Part shown: piece by piece, positions 7,860-16,709 of the stretch
Layout of the letters: every line of letters begins with the position of its first letter
Position numbering within the stretch: the stretch's first letter is position 1
Source of the DNA: Paenibacillus sp. S150
Lineage (GTDB): Bacteria > Bacillota > Bacilli > Paenibacillales > Paenibacillaceae
Direction of reading: 5' to 3'
Assembly (NCBI RefSeq): GCF_019352175.1
Contig: NZ_JACBYI010000006.1
Location: 160,452 to 224,451 of the forward strand
Length of the DNA: 64,000 nt
Translations under genes and position numbers: made by a program
Notes under the pieces: generated by a model
What the model was told of the DNA's origin: nothing
The model's database searches: none
What the model saw: only the letters and a program-made list of their open reading frames with translations

Positions 7860-9512
7860 GTGAAAAAATATAAATTTCTGTTAAGATTTTCTACAGGGAG
7901 CATAAAACTCCTGGTGGCCGGATTTTTAATGTACCTGATCTTTTTTTTGGTGAATTCCGTATCCCCCTTTCTCACCAGATATTTGATTGACAATGCTTTC
8001 AACAGTGACAATGCAGACAAGCTACTAAATTTTATTGTCCTTTCTCTCATTGTGCTGATTACGTTATGCGTGTCCGGCATACTGTCCAATTATTGGATTG
8101 CCCGCACGATGAACCGGATCAACAACAGAATGAAATCAGCAATGATCAAGAAGCTACAAGGCTATGATGAGGCTTTTTTTCGGAACAATAAAAGCGGAGA
8201 TATCAACTTCCGGGTTCTGAATGATGTGGATTCTGTAGTAGGTTTTTATGGCATAACCTTTATAACCATTCCAATTGATGTTATTGTTCTGCTGGTTTTG
8301 GGAAGCGTCCTAGTGAAATGGAGCCTCTTGCTGAGCGTGATAGTCTATGGCTTGCTTTTGTTCCAGCTGTTGGTTGTTACGAAAATTCGGACAAGAGTAT
8401 TGAAATATTATAAGCGCCAGAAGGAGAGCTATCAGGATTTGTCGGGTTTTGTAATTGAGTTTTTCAGAAATCTCAATCTTTTGAAAGGTATCAATATGCA
8501 GAAAAAAATGACTCAGCATGCAGACCTGAAGTTGGATCATCTGGAAAAGCTCAATGTCAGAACCTCCGTTGTATCCAATTTAATGAGTTCAACCTCGATA
8601 CTCATCAATAATGCATGGGTTTTTTTAATTTTATGGGTCGGAGGTCAGGCAGTTATCGAGGGTACAATGACCGTAGGCACATTGATGGCGTTTCTTATGA
8701 TTACAGGCATGTTGTATCCTCGGATAGATTCTATGGTCACCAATTATATCAAGCTCCAGGATATAGCCATTAGTTTGGGCCGGGTGCTGGAATACTATAA
8801 TTATGATACAAGAGATTCGGGTCATCGTCGCCATCTTCCGTTAATTATGGGAGAAGGAGAAGTTATTGTGCATAATCTCAGCTACAGTTATGCGGATGAG
8901 CTGACTCTCAGTCAGCTGAACTTCCATATCCAGCCTAAGGCGGTAACTGTGATTGCAGGACGCAACGGTTCAGGAAAGACCACGCTGTGCAAATTGCTGG
9001 CAGGCTTTTTCGATCCGGGCAGCGGAAGTATTCAAATTGACGGTCAAGATTTGAGCGAGGTACAGGTCGAAGATATAAGAAGCCATATTATGTATCAGCC
9101 CCAGGATCAGTTTTTAATGAGCGGTACTATTCTGGACAATATTGTTTGCGGTGATGAAAGCTATGATCTGGATGAGATCAATCAGGCTATCCACAAAGCC
9201 AGAGTAGCGGAATTCATTCAGACACTGCCGGATGGATTGAATACCTATATCGGGGAGATCAGCAGCAGTGTTTCCGGCGGACAAGCACAGCGGATTGCGT
9301 TAGCCAGGCTGTTCTACAGAAGACCCAAAATCATTATTCTTGATGAGCCTACTTCGTTTATTGATGTTGCAGGCAAAACGTTGTTCAATGAGCTGGTAAC
9401 AGATTTAAAAGAATATTCTACTATTGTGATAGTGAGCCACGATTTGGGAATAATCGGTCATGCAGACCATATAATTAATCTGGATGAAATCAAAATGGAG
9501 GAGATTAGTTGA
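7860..9512 (+). CDS. ABC exporter, fused membrane and ATPase domains (probable RiPP exporter)
   Basis: The 550-residue half-transporter starts at GTG 7860 behind AGAAGGG. About six membrane segments fill residues 1-310, and the nucleotide-binding domain follows. Walker A is GRNGSGKTT, the signature is VSGGQAQRIALARLF, Walker B is IIILDEPTS, and the switch His is in VIVSHD. It would act as a homodimer exporting the modified peptide. There is no N-terminal C39 peptidase domain, so leader removal must be done by another protein or by a host protease. It follows the precursor gene by 99 bases and overlaps the next gene by four. Confidence 0.88.
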   Translation: MKKYKFLLRFSTGSIKLLVAGFLMYLIFFLVNSVSPFLTRYLIDNAFNSDNADKLLNFIVLSLIVLITLCVSGILSNYWIARTMNRINNRMKSAMIKKLQGYDEAFFRNNKSGDINFRVLNDVDSVVGFYGITFITIPIDVIVLLVLGSVLVKWSLLLSVIVYGLLLFQLLVVTKIRTRVLKYYKRQKESYQDLSGFVIEFFRNLNLLKGINMQKKMTQHADLKLDHLEKLNVRTSVVSNLMSSTSILINNAWVFLILWVGGQAVIEGTMTVGTLMAFLMITGMLYPRIDSMVTNYIKLQDIAISLGRVLEYYNYDTRDSGHRRHLPLIMGEGEVIVHNLSYSYADELTLSQLNFHIQPKAVTVIAGRNGSGKTTLCKLLAGFFDPGSGSIQIDGQDLSEVQVEDIRSHIMYQPQDQFLMSGTILDNIVCGDESYDLDEINQAIHKARVAEFIQTLPDGLNTYIGEISSSVSGGQAQRIALARLFYRRPKIIILDEPTSFIDVAGKTLFNELVTDLKEYSTIVIVSHDLGIIGHADHIINLDEIKMEEIS

Positions 9513-9799
9513 ATATGAGGAAAAATATGGATGTTTATGCAACTGCAGGATTAATACTGATTACACTGATTATCAATGTGATCGCTTATCCGCACCTGCC
9601 GGATAAAGTGGGAATTCATATGCAGTCGGGTGAAATAGACAGCTATCTATCCAAGGCCGGGTTTGTAGCCCTCTTGCCGGGAATCCAGATTATTGCATCA
9701 GTCATCACCAAGCTGACACGCAAATCAACCGTTACACTTATTTTGCTGAATGTCATTGCTTTGGGGCTTGATGCCTTCCTGATTTTTAAGAATATCTAG
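9509..9799 (+). CDS. Small membrane protein with DUF1648-like motif
   Basis: The product has about 96 residues and three predicted membrane segments. The loop YPHLPDKVGIHMQSGEIDSY after the first segment is the hallmark of DUF1648 proteins, seen alone and at the front of SdpI-like immunity proteins. TTG at 9509 overlaps the exporter stop (TTGA) and has GGAGGA at a good distance; ATG 9515 is the alternative. Since SdpI confers immunity to a membrane-active peptide in Bacillus, a self-immunity role in this peptide cluster is a reasonable inference, but not shown. Confidence 0.65.
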   Translation: MNMRKNMDVYATAGLILITLIINVIAYPHLPDKVGIHMQSGEIDSYLSKAGFVALLPGIQIIASVITKLTRKSTVTLILLNVIALGLDAFLIFKNI

Positions 9800-9820
9800 T
9801 TAGAAGAATCGGGTGTATTG

Positions 9821-11401
9821 ATGAAGAAAATAAGGCATTTAGTCAGAATACAGATGAGGAATCATGCATTCTACGAGAAGCTGGACCGCAAGAACAGCAT
9901 ATGGATGATAGGATTGCTGATCGTTACCGCCTTGTCTCTGCTGATCTTTGTTTTTGGCCCTAACCTCCAAGAGTTTTACAGTCAGGTCTATACGCTGGGA
10001 TTGGAGGAACAGTTCTTTTTAGTAATTCTGCTGCTGTTGATCAGCATTTTGTTGATTTTTGGAATGATTCATATTTTAACGTTATTCTATTTCTCCAAAG
10101 ATATTGAGGCGCTGCTTCCATTGCCGCTGAGGCCTATACATATTCTGGCTTCTAAATTTATTGTAGTCCTAACAGGACAATACATTGTATTTTTCATTGG
10201 AATTGGCATTGCAGCCGTGTTATATGGAATCCAGCATCAGCCTGGTTTTCTGTTTTATTTGAACGCCTGTATGATTGTGATATTTTTGCCGCTCCCTTTT
10301 ATCGCTGTTATTTCTCTCTTTTGCTTTGTGCTGATGCGTGTTCTGAATCTGAGCAAGTACAAGGAGATCGTACAGATTGCAGCTTCAGTGGTCATACTAG
10401 TTACGCCCTTTCTGATTAGAAGATTATTCAATCTCAGTACGTTAAGCCGCAAGGATTACTGGTTCAGTGATGCTCTTCGGGTAGTTTCGCGAAGCTTCTT
10501 TCATTATCAGTCGCCTGTCTATCTGCTGATTATCGCGAGTACATCTCTTGTGGCCCTTCTTCTTTTTGCTGTTGCGGGAGAAAAGCTGTATTTCAAAGGG
10601 GTTATAGGCAATAATGAAGGCTCCGGGAAGGGAAGCAGGACACCGATTGAAGCTTCAGAGAAAATCAAGGTGGCTTACGCCTATATCAGAAATGAGATCA
10701 GAAGCTACCTGCGGACCCCGGTTTTTGTGATTAACTGCATTCTCAAAAATTCATTATGGACATTGGTTCTTCTGGTTGTGTTAGGCTCGCAATGGAGCAC
10801 AATCAAGTTGGTTTTTCCATACATTGAAGGGATTACAGACAGCTTGAACGGAAGAATAATATTTATGATCCTGGCAGTGATCTATCTCCAAGTGGGACAG
10901 AATTATTCGTCGGCGATCGCATTCTCCAAAGACGGTACAAGAATAATGAACAGCAAATACATTCCTGTCGGTTATCCGCAGCAGATTATGTACCGGGTGC
11001 TTGCCAGTGCCGCAGTACTGATTGTCCCGTCTATGATTCTATTGATCGTTGCGCTCACGATGCTGCAAATACCGCTCCTGGCCTCAATTACTGCGGTACT
11101 GCTGATGATTCCCGCGTCACTGTCCGGTGCGATGCTGGGTGTATTGGCGGATATTCATAATCCCAAGCTGTTTTGGGACAGTGAGGCCGGGTTAGTGAAG
11201 AATAACTGGAATATCTTTAGCGGAACCCTGTTTGCTATAGGCATGTTTATTCTGCTTGTATTAATCTCCAGATTCTATAACCCTTCCTTCGTGTCAGCGG
11301 TCTTGATATGTCTGCTGGGATCATGTGCAATCAATATCTGTCTGTATGCGCTGATTAGAAGGACGGGCGAGGCGAAGGTTCAGGCTATGCTTGATTCATG
11401 A
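9821..11401 (+). CDS. ABC-2-like multi-span permease (with the ATPase at 11459)
   Basis: This is a membrane protein of about 526 residues with roughly 12 hydrophobic segments in two halves, separated by a cytosolic stretch near residues 270-300. Motifs such as ALLPLPLRPIHILASKF and SKDGTRIMNSKYIPVGYPQQ match the pattern of large ABC-2-type permeases of Firmicutes that pair with a separate ATPase. The ATG at 9821 lies directly after a TTG, and the ribosome-binding site is weak. Together with the next gene it probably forms a second ABC system, either for immunity to the peptide or for a second export step. Confidence 0.72.
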   Translation: MKKIRHLVRIQMRNHAFYEKLDRKNSIWMIGLLIVTALSLLIFVFGPNLQEFYSQVYTLGLEEQFFLVILLLLISILLIFGMIHILTLFYFSKDIEALLPLPLRPIHILASKFIVVLTGQYIVFFIGIGIAAVLYGIQHQPGFLFYLNACMIVIFLPLPFIAVISLFCFVLMRVLNLSKYKEIVQIAASVVILVTPFLIRRLFNLSTLSRKDYWFSDALRVVSRSFFHYQSPVYLLIIASTSLVALLLFAVAGEKLYFKGVIGNNEGSGKGSRTPIEASEKIKVAYAYIRNEIRSYLRTPVFVINCILKNSLWTLVLLVVLGSQWSTIKLVFPYIEGITDSLNGRIIFMILAVIYLQVGQNYSSAIAFSKDGTRIMNSKYIPVGYPQQIMYRVLASAAVLIVPSMILLIVALTMLQIPLLASITAVLLMIPASLSGAMLGVLADIHNPKLFWDSEAGLVKNNWNIFSGTLFAIGMFILLVLISRFYNPSFVSAVLICLLGSCAINICLYALIRRTGEAKVQAMLDS

Positions 11402-11458
11402 AAGGGATTCGAACGGAAATTATATCCTCACGCCAGTTACAATTTTGAAGGAGATATT

Positions 11459-12181
11459 ATGATCGAATTTGATAATGTGTTCAAAAGCTACCAGGATTCA
11501 TCATATGTGCTCGAGAATTTGAGCCTGAGCATTATGCCCGGAGAATTGTTCGGGTTTCTGGGGCCCAATGGTGCGGGCAAAACCACCACATTGCGGATGC
11601 TGACCGGTATCGCCAAGCCTGATCAAGGGGAAATCCGCATCAACGGATGGAATATCGCGACGCATCCACTCCAGGCCAAAAAGCAATTCGGCTTTGTTCC
11701 CGATAACCACGATCTTTTTCTGCGGGTTAAAGGCATGTTGTACTTGAACTTTATGGCAGATATCTACGAAGTATCGGGACCGGAGCGTAAAAAAATCATC
11801 CATGATCTGGCGGAACGATTTGAGATGACCGACCATTTGAACCAGCAGATCCGCTCTTATTCCCATGGCATGAAGCAGAAAATATCTATTATAGGAGCTT
11901 TGCTGCATAGTCCGAAGGTTCTGATTCTCGATGAGCCGATGACGGGGCTGGACCCCAAAGCAACCTATGAATTGAAGAAAATGATGCAGGAGCATACCGC
12001 GCAAGGGAACAGCGTGCTGTTCTCCACGCATGTGCTTGAGGTGGCAGAGAATCTGTGCGACAAAGTGGCTGTGCTGAACAAGGGAAGAATGTTGTTCTCC
12101 GGGACTGTTGATGAGATGAGGGAGACCTTTCATTCCAACGAGTCGCTGGAGGAAATGTTCCTGGAAATTACCCGGAGTTGA
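11459..12181 (+). CDS. ABC transporter ATP-binding protein
   Basis: The ATPase has 240 residues. Walker A is GPNGAGKTTT, the Q-loop follows GFVPDNHDLF, the signature is YSHGMKQKISI (H replaces the usual second S/G residue), and Walker B is VLILDEPMTGLDP, followed by the switch His in FSTHV. It is the natural partner of the permease at 9821, and the pair resembles bacteriocin-immunity ABC systems (type BcrA). GAAGGAGA lies just upstream of the ATG. It is the last gene of the AT-rich peptide island. Confidence 0.85.
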   Translation: MIEFDNVFKSYQDSSYVLENLSLSIMPGELFGFLGPNGAGKTTTLRMLTGIAKPDQGEIRINGWNIATHPLQAKKQFGFVPDNHDLFLRVKGMLYLNFMADIYEVSGPERKKIIHDLAERFEMTDHLNQQIRSYSHGMKQKISIIGALLHSPKVLILDEPMTGLDPKATYELKKMMQEHTAQGNSVLFSTHVLEVAENLCDKVAVLNKGRMLFSGTVDEMRETFHSNESLEEMFLEITRS

Positions 12182-12292
12182 CCGATTCCCGGTTTCCCCT
12201 GGTCAGCGGCGCTCTTTGTTGACGGAGTGGCGATGCAGAGTGGTCCGGGCTCATGGGTTAGCGTTTTAATTATATCCTCCTCTATAACATTG

Positions 12293-12318
12293 CAAGCCCG
12301 CACCAGGCGCGGGCTTTT
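12293..12318 (+). terminator. Rho-independent terminator after the peptide island
   Basis: AAGCCCGC pairs with GCGGGCTT around a short loop, followed by a T-run. It ends the transcript of the ABC genes before the LolA-like lipoprotein gene. Confidence 0.75.
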
Positions 12319-12444
12319 GGTGCTCCCTGCTGTACCGCGCAGTGATCTATCCACGCTTGTCATGCCCGTCTGCATATTGCAGGCAAGTCCCTCATAGACA
12401 TGTACTAATCAATGCTTTTCAAAACAGGTTAAGGGGATGATGTC

Positions 12445-13530
12445 ATGCGCCGGATAACATGGGTACTCGCGATCATTATGAGCGTGGCCCTGGTGCTCGC
12501 GGGATGCGGGAAGAAGGACGCCGCTTCCGTGGTCAAGGATTTGAACAATGTGTCTGACAAGCTGGAGAGCAAGCAGGGGGCTTACCAGGGGTCGGGCACG
12601 ATGACGCTGTACACCGGCGAGCAGCCGCAGGAGTATAAGGTGGAGGTATGGTACAAGAATCCTTCCTACTACCGGATCAGCCTGTCGAACGTCCAGAAGG
12701 ACGTTACGCAAATCGTGCTGCGCAATGATGAGGGCGTATTCGTGCTGACGCCAAGCCTCGGCAAAAGCTTCCGCTTCCAAAGCGACTGGCCGGACAATCA
12801 AGGCCAGGTCTACCTGTACCAGACGCTGGTCCGGGGGATTGTCTCCGACAACAACCGCCAGTTTGCGGAGGACGGAGACAACTACGTGTTCGAGGTAGCG
12901 GCGAATTATCAGAGCAGCGCGCTGGTCCGCCAGAAAATCTGGCTCGCCAAGAAGACCTATGAGCCGAAGCAGGTGCAGGTCTCCGATTCAGAAGCCAAGG
13001 TTGTGGTGAACGTGAAGTTCGACAGCTTCAAATTCGATCCGGACTTTACCAAGGATTCTTTTGATATGCAAAAGAATATGACTGCCGGCAATGCATCCGA
13101 AAGCACGGTGGCGGAAGTCGATGAGAACGGCAATCCGGTCATTTCACAAGACAACAGCGAGCAGGCAGAGCAGCCGGCGGCTGCCGAGCTGGGGGACTTC
13201 GGAATTATCGAACCGGGATATATTCCTGCCGGTGTGCAGCTTAAAGACTCCAACAAAATTGAGGACAGCAAGGATCATTCCGTGCTCCTCCGTTACGACG
13301 GAACCTACCAGTACACGATTATGGAATCCCGTCCGCTGGACCGTGCCGTCTCGCTGGCACCGGGCAGTGTGATTGATCTTGGCTTCACAGTGGGCCTTCT
13401 CAGCGGCGACGAACAGCAGACATTAACCTGGATGAGCGATGGCGTGGAATACCGGATCACCAGCGCAAATCTTCCTGTGAGCGAAATGATGCAGATTGCC
13501 GCTTCTATGGAGGAACAATCGGGTAAGTAA
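12445..13530 (+). CDS. LolA-like outer-surface lipoprotein, YdcC family
   Basis: The 361-residue protein has a signal peptide ending in LVLAGC (acylated Cys21). The body has alternating-strand features of the LolA/YdcC beta-sheet fold (YKVEVWYKNPSYYRISLS, VLTPSLGKSFRFQSDWP, VYLYQTLV, KIWLAKKTYEPKQVQV). A flexible Q/E/A-rich linker near residue 225 precedes a C-terminal domain that begins GDFGIIEPGYIPAGVQL. In Bacillus subtilis ydcC precedes the alanine racemase and toxin-antitoxin genes and is expressed during sporulation; the same order is kept here. AAGGGGAT precedes the start. Confidence 0.82.
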   Translation: MRRITWVLAIIMSVALVLAGCGKKDAASVVKDLNNVSDKLESKQGAYQGSGTMTLYTGEQPQEYKVEVWYKNPSYYRISLSNVQKDVTQIVLRNDEGVFVLTPSLGKSFRFQSDWPDNQGQVYLYQTLVRGIVSDNNRQFAEDGDNYVFEVAANYQSSALVRQKIWLAKKTYEPKQVQVSDSEAKVVVNVKFDSFKFDPDFTKDSFDMQKNMTAGNASESTVAEVDENGNPVISQDNSEQAEQPAAAELGDFGIIEPGYIPAGVQLKDSNKIEDSKDHSVLLRYDGTYQYTIMESRPLDRAVSLAPGSVIDLGFTVGLLSGDEQQTLTWMSDGVEYRITSANLPVSEMMQIAASMEEQSGK

Positions 13531-13540
13531 ATATCAGTAG

Positions 13541-13592
13541 GCGGATACTGCGTATTGTGGAAGTCTTTCCTCTACATGCGGTGTCCGCTTTT
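13541..13592 (+). terminator. Probable terminator between the YdcC-like gene and alr
   Basis: GGCGGATA near 13541 can pair with TGTCCGCT (one G-T pair) near 13580, and a T-run follows directly. The loop is long, so confidence is moderate. Confidence 0.55.
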
Positions 13593-13755
13593 TTCAAATT
13601 TACGGGTGATGACAGACCTATGGAAATTCTGCCAAAAGATAGCCCTTTGCTTACATTGACAGCCGCCTTCCATTAGCATTACCATTGACAGTAAGACTGA
13701 AATCAATGAATGCTGAAGAGATGTTTTACTACTACGATTAGAAGGTGACCCTGAA

Positions 13756-14937
13756 GTGCAAGCAAGCTATCGACCTACAGTAGCCGAGATTAATCTCGAT
13801 GATCTGCGTGCCAATTACGAGGCCTTCCGCAAGGCTCTGCCTGCGGAAACCAAGTTTATGGGATGCGTCAAAGGAAATGCGTACGGCCATGGGGCCGTGG
13901 AAGTGACTCGGGAGCTGGAACGACTCGGAGCGGATTATGTGAGCGTTGCTTTTCTGGATGAGGCATTGGAGTTGCGTCAGGCGGGAATACTAATTCCTAT
14001 TCTGGTGCTGGGCTACACCTCTCCTGAAGGGATAGCCGTTGCCTGGAAGAACCATGTAACCGTAACACTGTTCACACCGGAGGTGCTGGAGGCGGTAAGA
14101 CAGCTTCCGGTAGATCCGGGGCACCGGCTGAGGGTGCACATCAAGATTGACAGCGGGATGGGCAGGCTGGGGCTTTTGCCAGCCGACGCACCCGATTTCA
14201 TCGCTGGAGTGCATTCCGTAGCGCAGGCGGAGCTGGAGGGCATGTTCACACATTTTGCCAAAGCAGACGAAAAAGACAAAAGCTATACACTGATGCAGCA
14301 CCGACGGTTCATGAGCGTGGCCGAAACGCTTCGGGACAGAAACATCCACATCCCGATCATACATACGGGCAATAGCGCTACGGCCATTGATACACCTCTT
14401 CTATCCAGTAACATGGTGCGTGTAGGCATAAGCTTGTACGGTTTCTATCCCTCGGCAGAGGTGAACCGCGAGCTGGTGGCTTTACACCCGGTAATGACGC
14501 TGAAGACGCAGGCGGTTTATGTCAAAACCCTGCCGCCCGATTGGGGCATCAGCTACGGCACCCGGTACTTTACAGACAGCGAAGAGATCATTGCGACGCT
14601 TCCTGTAGGGTACGCTGACGGATATTCCCGCATGCTAACCGGCAAAGCGGAGGTGCTAATACGCGGACGCCGCGTTCCTGTCGTCGGAACGATCTGCATG
14701 GACCAGTGTATGGTAACGCTCAAATCTTTCGCTGAAGAAGCGGAACAAATCAAAGCTGGCGAAGAGGTTGTACTCATCGGCCGCCAGGGCGCCGTGTCTA
14801 TCACGGCAGATGAACTGGCACTCCATCTTGGAACGATTCACTACGAGGTAATCTGTATGCTGGCCCACCGGGTGCCGCGTGTGTATGTACGCGAAGGCAC
14901 TGCTCCGAACCTGGTGAACCCCTTGCTGCAGACCTAA
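13756..14937 (+). CDS. alr: Alanine racemase
   Basis: This PLP enzyme interconverts L- and D-alanine for cell-wall synthesis. It has 393 residues, the usual size. The PLP-binding Lys39 lies in CVKGNAYGHG and the catalytic Tyr267 in ISYGTRY. Further family signatures are HIKIDSGMGRLG and TICMDQCMV. The start is GTG at 13756 with AAGGTG eight bases upstream. It precedes ndoAI-ndoA exactly as in Bacillus subtilis. Confidence 0.96.
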   Translation: MQASYRPTVAEINLDDLRANYEAFRKALPAETKFMGCVKGNAYGHGAVEVTRELERLGADYVSVAFLDEALELRQAGILIPILVLGYTSPEGIAVAWKNHVTVTLFTPEVLEAVRQLPVDPGHRLRVHIKIDSGMGRLGLLPADAPDFIAGVHSVAQAELEGMFTHFAKADEKDKSYTLMQHRRFMSVAETLRDRNIHIPIIHTGNSATAIDTPLLSSNMVRVGISLYGFYPSAEVNRELVALHPVMTLKTQAVYVKTLPPDWGISYGTRYFTDSEEIIATLPVGYADGYSRMLTGKAEVLIRGRRVPVVGTICMDQCMVTLKSFAEEAEQIKAGEEVVLIGRQGAVSITADELALHLGTIHYEVICMLAHRVPRVYVREGTAPNLVNPLLQT

Positions 14938-15149
14938 TATCCTGACCGTGTAACTGATGCAGGAACGCAATTGAAGGAAAATGCCGTGTCGGCCAGCATG
15001 ACTTATGGTCTATACGAACCGCCGTTTCTAGTTTATAATGGAATGCAGCATACTTGATATACTGGCGGCATATATTCCTTGTATAAAATTCCTTGTATAT
15101 TGTAACACTGGAACACAAGGGCAGAAGGTTTGTGGGGGTGGAAGAGAAG

Positions 15150-15431
15150 GTGGCCAATTTGCAGAACACCAAAAGGATCATGATCAGCTTGCCCGATCAT
15201 CTCTTGCAGGAAGTGGATGGAATCGTCCAATTGGAGAACTCCAACCGGAGTGAATTGATCAGGCAGGCCATGAAGCTGTATCTAAGCGAACGGAGGAAAC
15301 GGACCATCCGCGATTCGATGCAGCGTGGCTATATGGAAATGGCTAAAATCAATTTGACCATGGCATGCGAGGCGTTTCTCGCGGAGGAAGATGCAGACAG
15401 TACTCTTGGCCGCTTAGTAAGCGGGGTGTAG
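15150..15431 (+). CDS. ndoAI: Antitoxin EndoAI (MazE-like, ribbon-helix-helix)
   Basis: The 93-residue protein begins VANLQNTKRIMISLPDHLLQ from GTG 15150, whose Shine-Dalgarno is GGGGGTGG at 15133-15140. The length and N-terminus match EndoAI of Bacillus. The ribbon-helix-helix DNA-binding strand is KRIMISLP, followed by ENSNRSELIRQAMKLYL. The C-terminal acidic tail (AFLAEEDADSTLGRLVSGV) is the part that blocks the toxin active site in this family. It lies three bases before the toxin gene. It probably autoregulates the pair. Confidence 0.92.
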   Translation: MANLQNTKRIMISLPDHLLQEVDGIVQLENSNRSELIRQAMKLYLSERRKRTIRDSMQRGYMEMAKINLTMACEAFLAEEDADSTLGRLVSGV

Positions 15432-15434
15432 ATA

Positions 15435-15785
15435 TTGATCGTTAAACGCGGCGACGTTTTTTTTGCCGACCTTTCGCCGGTGGTGGGTTCAGAACAAGGC
15501 GGAGTACGGCCGGTACTGGTCATTCAGAACGACATTGGCAATCGCTTCAGCCCGACAGTCATTGTGGCGGCCATCACTGCCCAGATCCAGAAGGCAAAGC
15601 TGCCGACGCATGTGGAAATTGATGCGGCTGCTCACGGGTTTGACCGGGATTCAGTGATTCTGCTGGAACAGGTTCGGACAATTGACAAACAACGCTTAAC
15701 CGATAAGATCACCCACCTGGACGACGAAACGATGAAGCTGGTGGATGATTCGCTGCAAATCAGCCTGGGACTGATTGATTTTTGA
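15435..15785 (+). CDS. ndoA: Endoribonuclease toxin EndoA (MazF family)
   Basis: This is a 116-residue MazF-type mRNA interferase that cleaves RNA in Bacillus at U^ACAU sites. The conserved front is [20 protein letters not shown], followed by [12 protein letters not shown] and TVIVAAIT; the end is [13 protein letters not shown]. The start is TTG at 15435, three bases after the antitoxin stop, which favours translational coupling. Sequence and length are those of the very conserved chromosomal Firmicute copy. Confidence 0.95.
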   Translation: MIVKRGDVFFADLSPVVGSEQGGVRPVLVIQNDIGNRFSPTVIVAAITAQIQKAKLPTHVEIDAAAHGFDRDSVILLEQVRTIDKQRLTDKITHLDDETMKLVDDSLQISLGLIDF

Positions 15786-15818
15786 ATCAGGCTGACCATA
15801 GATCACCTATAATGCATT

Positions 15819-15857
15819 AAGAGGCGCACTCGGGATATCCCGGTGTGCCTCTTTGAT
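15819..15857 (+). terminator. Terminator of the alr-ndoAI-ndoA operon
   Basis: AAGAGGCGCAC and GTGTGCCTCTTT form an 11-bp stem with an inner CGGGATATCCCG palindrome, followed by TTGATT. It closes the operon. Confidence 0.85.
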
Positions 15858-15911
15858 TATACAGGCATTTAGTTCAGCGGGTAATGCCTTCACTATGAGA
15901 AGCTTCTGTGC

Positions 15912-15936
15912 TACAATTAGACCGGACGGTCGGTTT
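15912..15936 (+). promoter_or_regulatory. -10 box and TetR operator of the tetR gene
   Basis: TACAAT at 15912-15917 is followed at once by AGACCGGACGGTCGGTTT (15919-15936), an inverted repeat with half-sites AGACCG and CGGT(T)T. A near-identical palindrome follows the -10 of the MFS gene at 16612. A repressor bound there would block transcription initiation, so autoregulation is expected. Confidence 0.75.
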
Positions 15937-15953
15937 AGAAGGAGGCGGTCAGG

Positions 15954-16553
15954 ATTAAAGGACGTTCTGGCGGAGAAGAGACGAAGAAACGGATTGTGCA
16001 GACGGCCTCACAGCTGTTTGTTCAAAAAGGATACGCTGCTGTAACCATGAATGAGGTCTGTTCGGCGGCCAAGGTCAGCAAAGGGAGCCTGTATCACCAT
16101 TTTCCCAGCAAGGATGAGCTTTTTCTGTACGTGGTGGAGGACGATACGGAGCAGTGGCTTTTGCAGTGGGCAGAGAAGAGAAGCAGCATCAGCGGTGTTG
16201 AGGAGCGCTTCTATGCATTGGGCGAGCATTATGCGAATGATTTCCAGAATCCGCTGATCCGGGCACTTGAGGAATATGCCCGTTCCCGGCCCCATTCCGC
16301 TGAGGTTCATGAGCGTCTTGCGAAGCTCTACGAATCTGCGTCCGAAGCCTGCCGCGATCTTCTGCAGGAAGGAATGGGCTCCGGATATCTGATCAGGGGC
16401 GATCTGGACCATTATGTCATCGTTGTGAGCGGCCTTCTCGAAGGTGTCAGCAGAGTCAGCGAAATTATGGCGTCCGCCAAATCTCCGGAGGACATCATGC
16501 AATATTACCGTGAAGCGATAGGGCTGCTGCTGCAGGGAATCCGTGCCCGGTAG
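15954..16553 (+). CDS. TetR/AcrR-family repressor (probable ATT start)
   Basis: The reading frame is open from a stop at 15936. The best ribosome-binding site, GGAGG at 15941-15945, points to ATT at 15954, giving a protein of 199 residues with the standard TetR front KGRSGGEETKKRIVQTASQL and the recognition helix region SKGSLYHHFPSKDELF. The first conventional start, GTG 15996, would cut helix 1 and leave the ribosome-binding site 50 bases away. The C-terminal ligand domain is typical (YLIRGDLDHYVIVVSGLLEG). It precedes an MFS pump, and both promoters carry the same palindrome, so it is probably the pump's drug-responsive repressor. Confidence 0.85.
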   Translation: MKGRSGGEETKKRIVQTASQLFVQKGYAAVTMNEVCSAAKVSKGSLYHHFPSKDELFLYVVEDDTEQWLLQWAEKRSSISGVEERFYALGEHYANDFQNPLIRALEEYARSRPHSAEVHERLAKLYESASEACRDLLQEGMGSGYLIRGDLDHYVIVVSGLLEGVSRVSEIMASAKSPEDIMQYYREAIGLLLQGIRAR

Positions 16554-16611
16554 GGTTATGGGAGGGAACTACGAGCTTCCATTTCCCCCTGCCGGATAGC
16601 TTCATACTGCG

Positions 16612-16636
16612 TATAATTAGACCGGATGGTCGGTCT
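16612..16636 (+). promoter_or_regulatory. -10 box and TetR operator of the MFS gene
   Basis: TATAAT at 16612-16617 is followed by AGACCGGATGGTCGGTCT (16619-16636), with perfect AGACCG/CGGTCT half-sites. It matches the tetR operator in 16 of 18 positions. Confidence 0.8.
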
Positions 16637-16709
16637 TATTGGCTTTTTATATATTTAATTAAGGGAATATCAAAGAAGACCGGGTTCTGGAATTACGGAG
16701 GTTATTAAA

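Noticed and set aside
5434..12181. Sactipeptide or lanthipeptide cluster
   Set aside because: Neither precursor contains cysteine, and no LanB/LanM-type dehydratase or cyclase is present.
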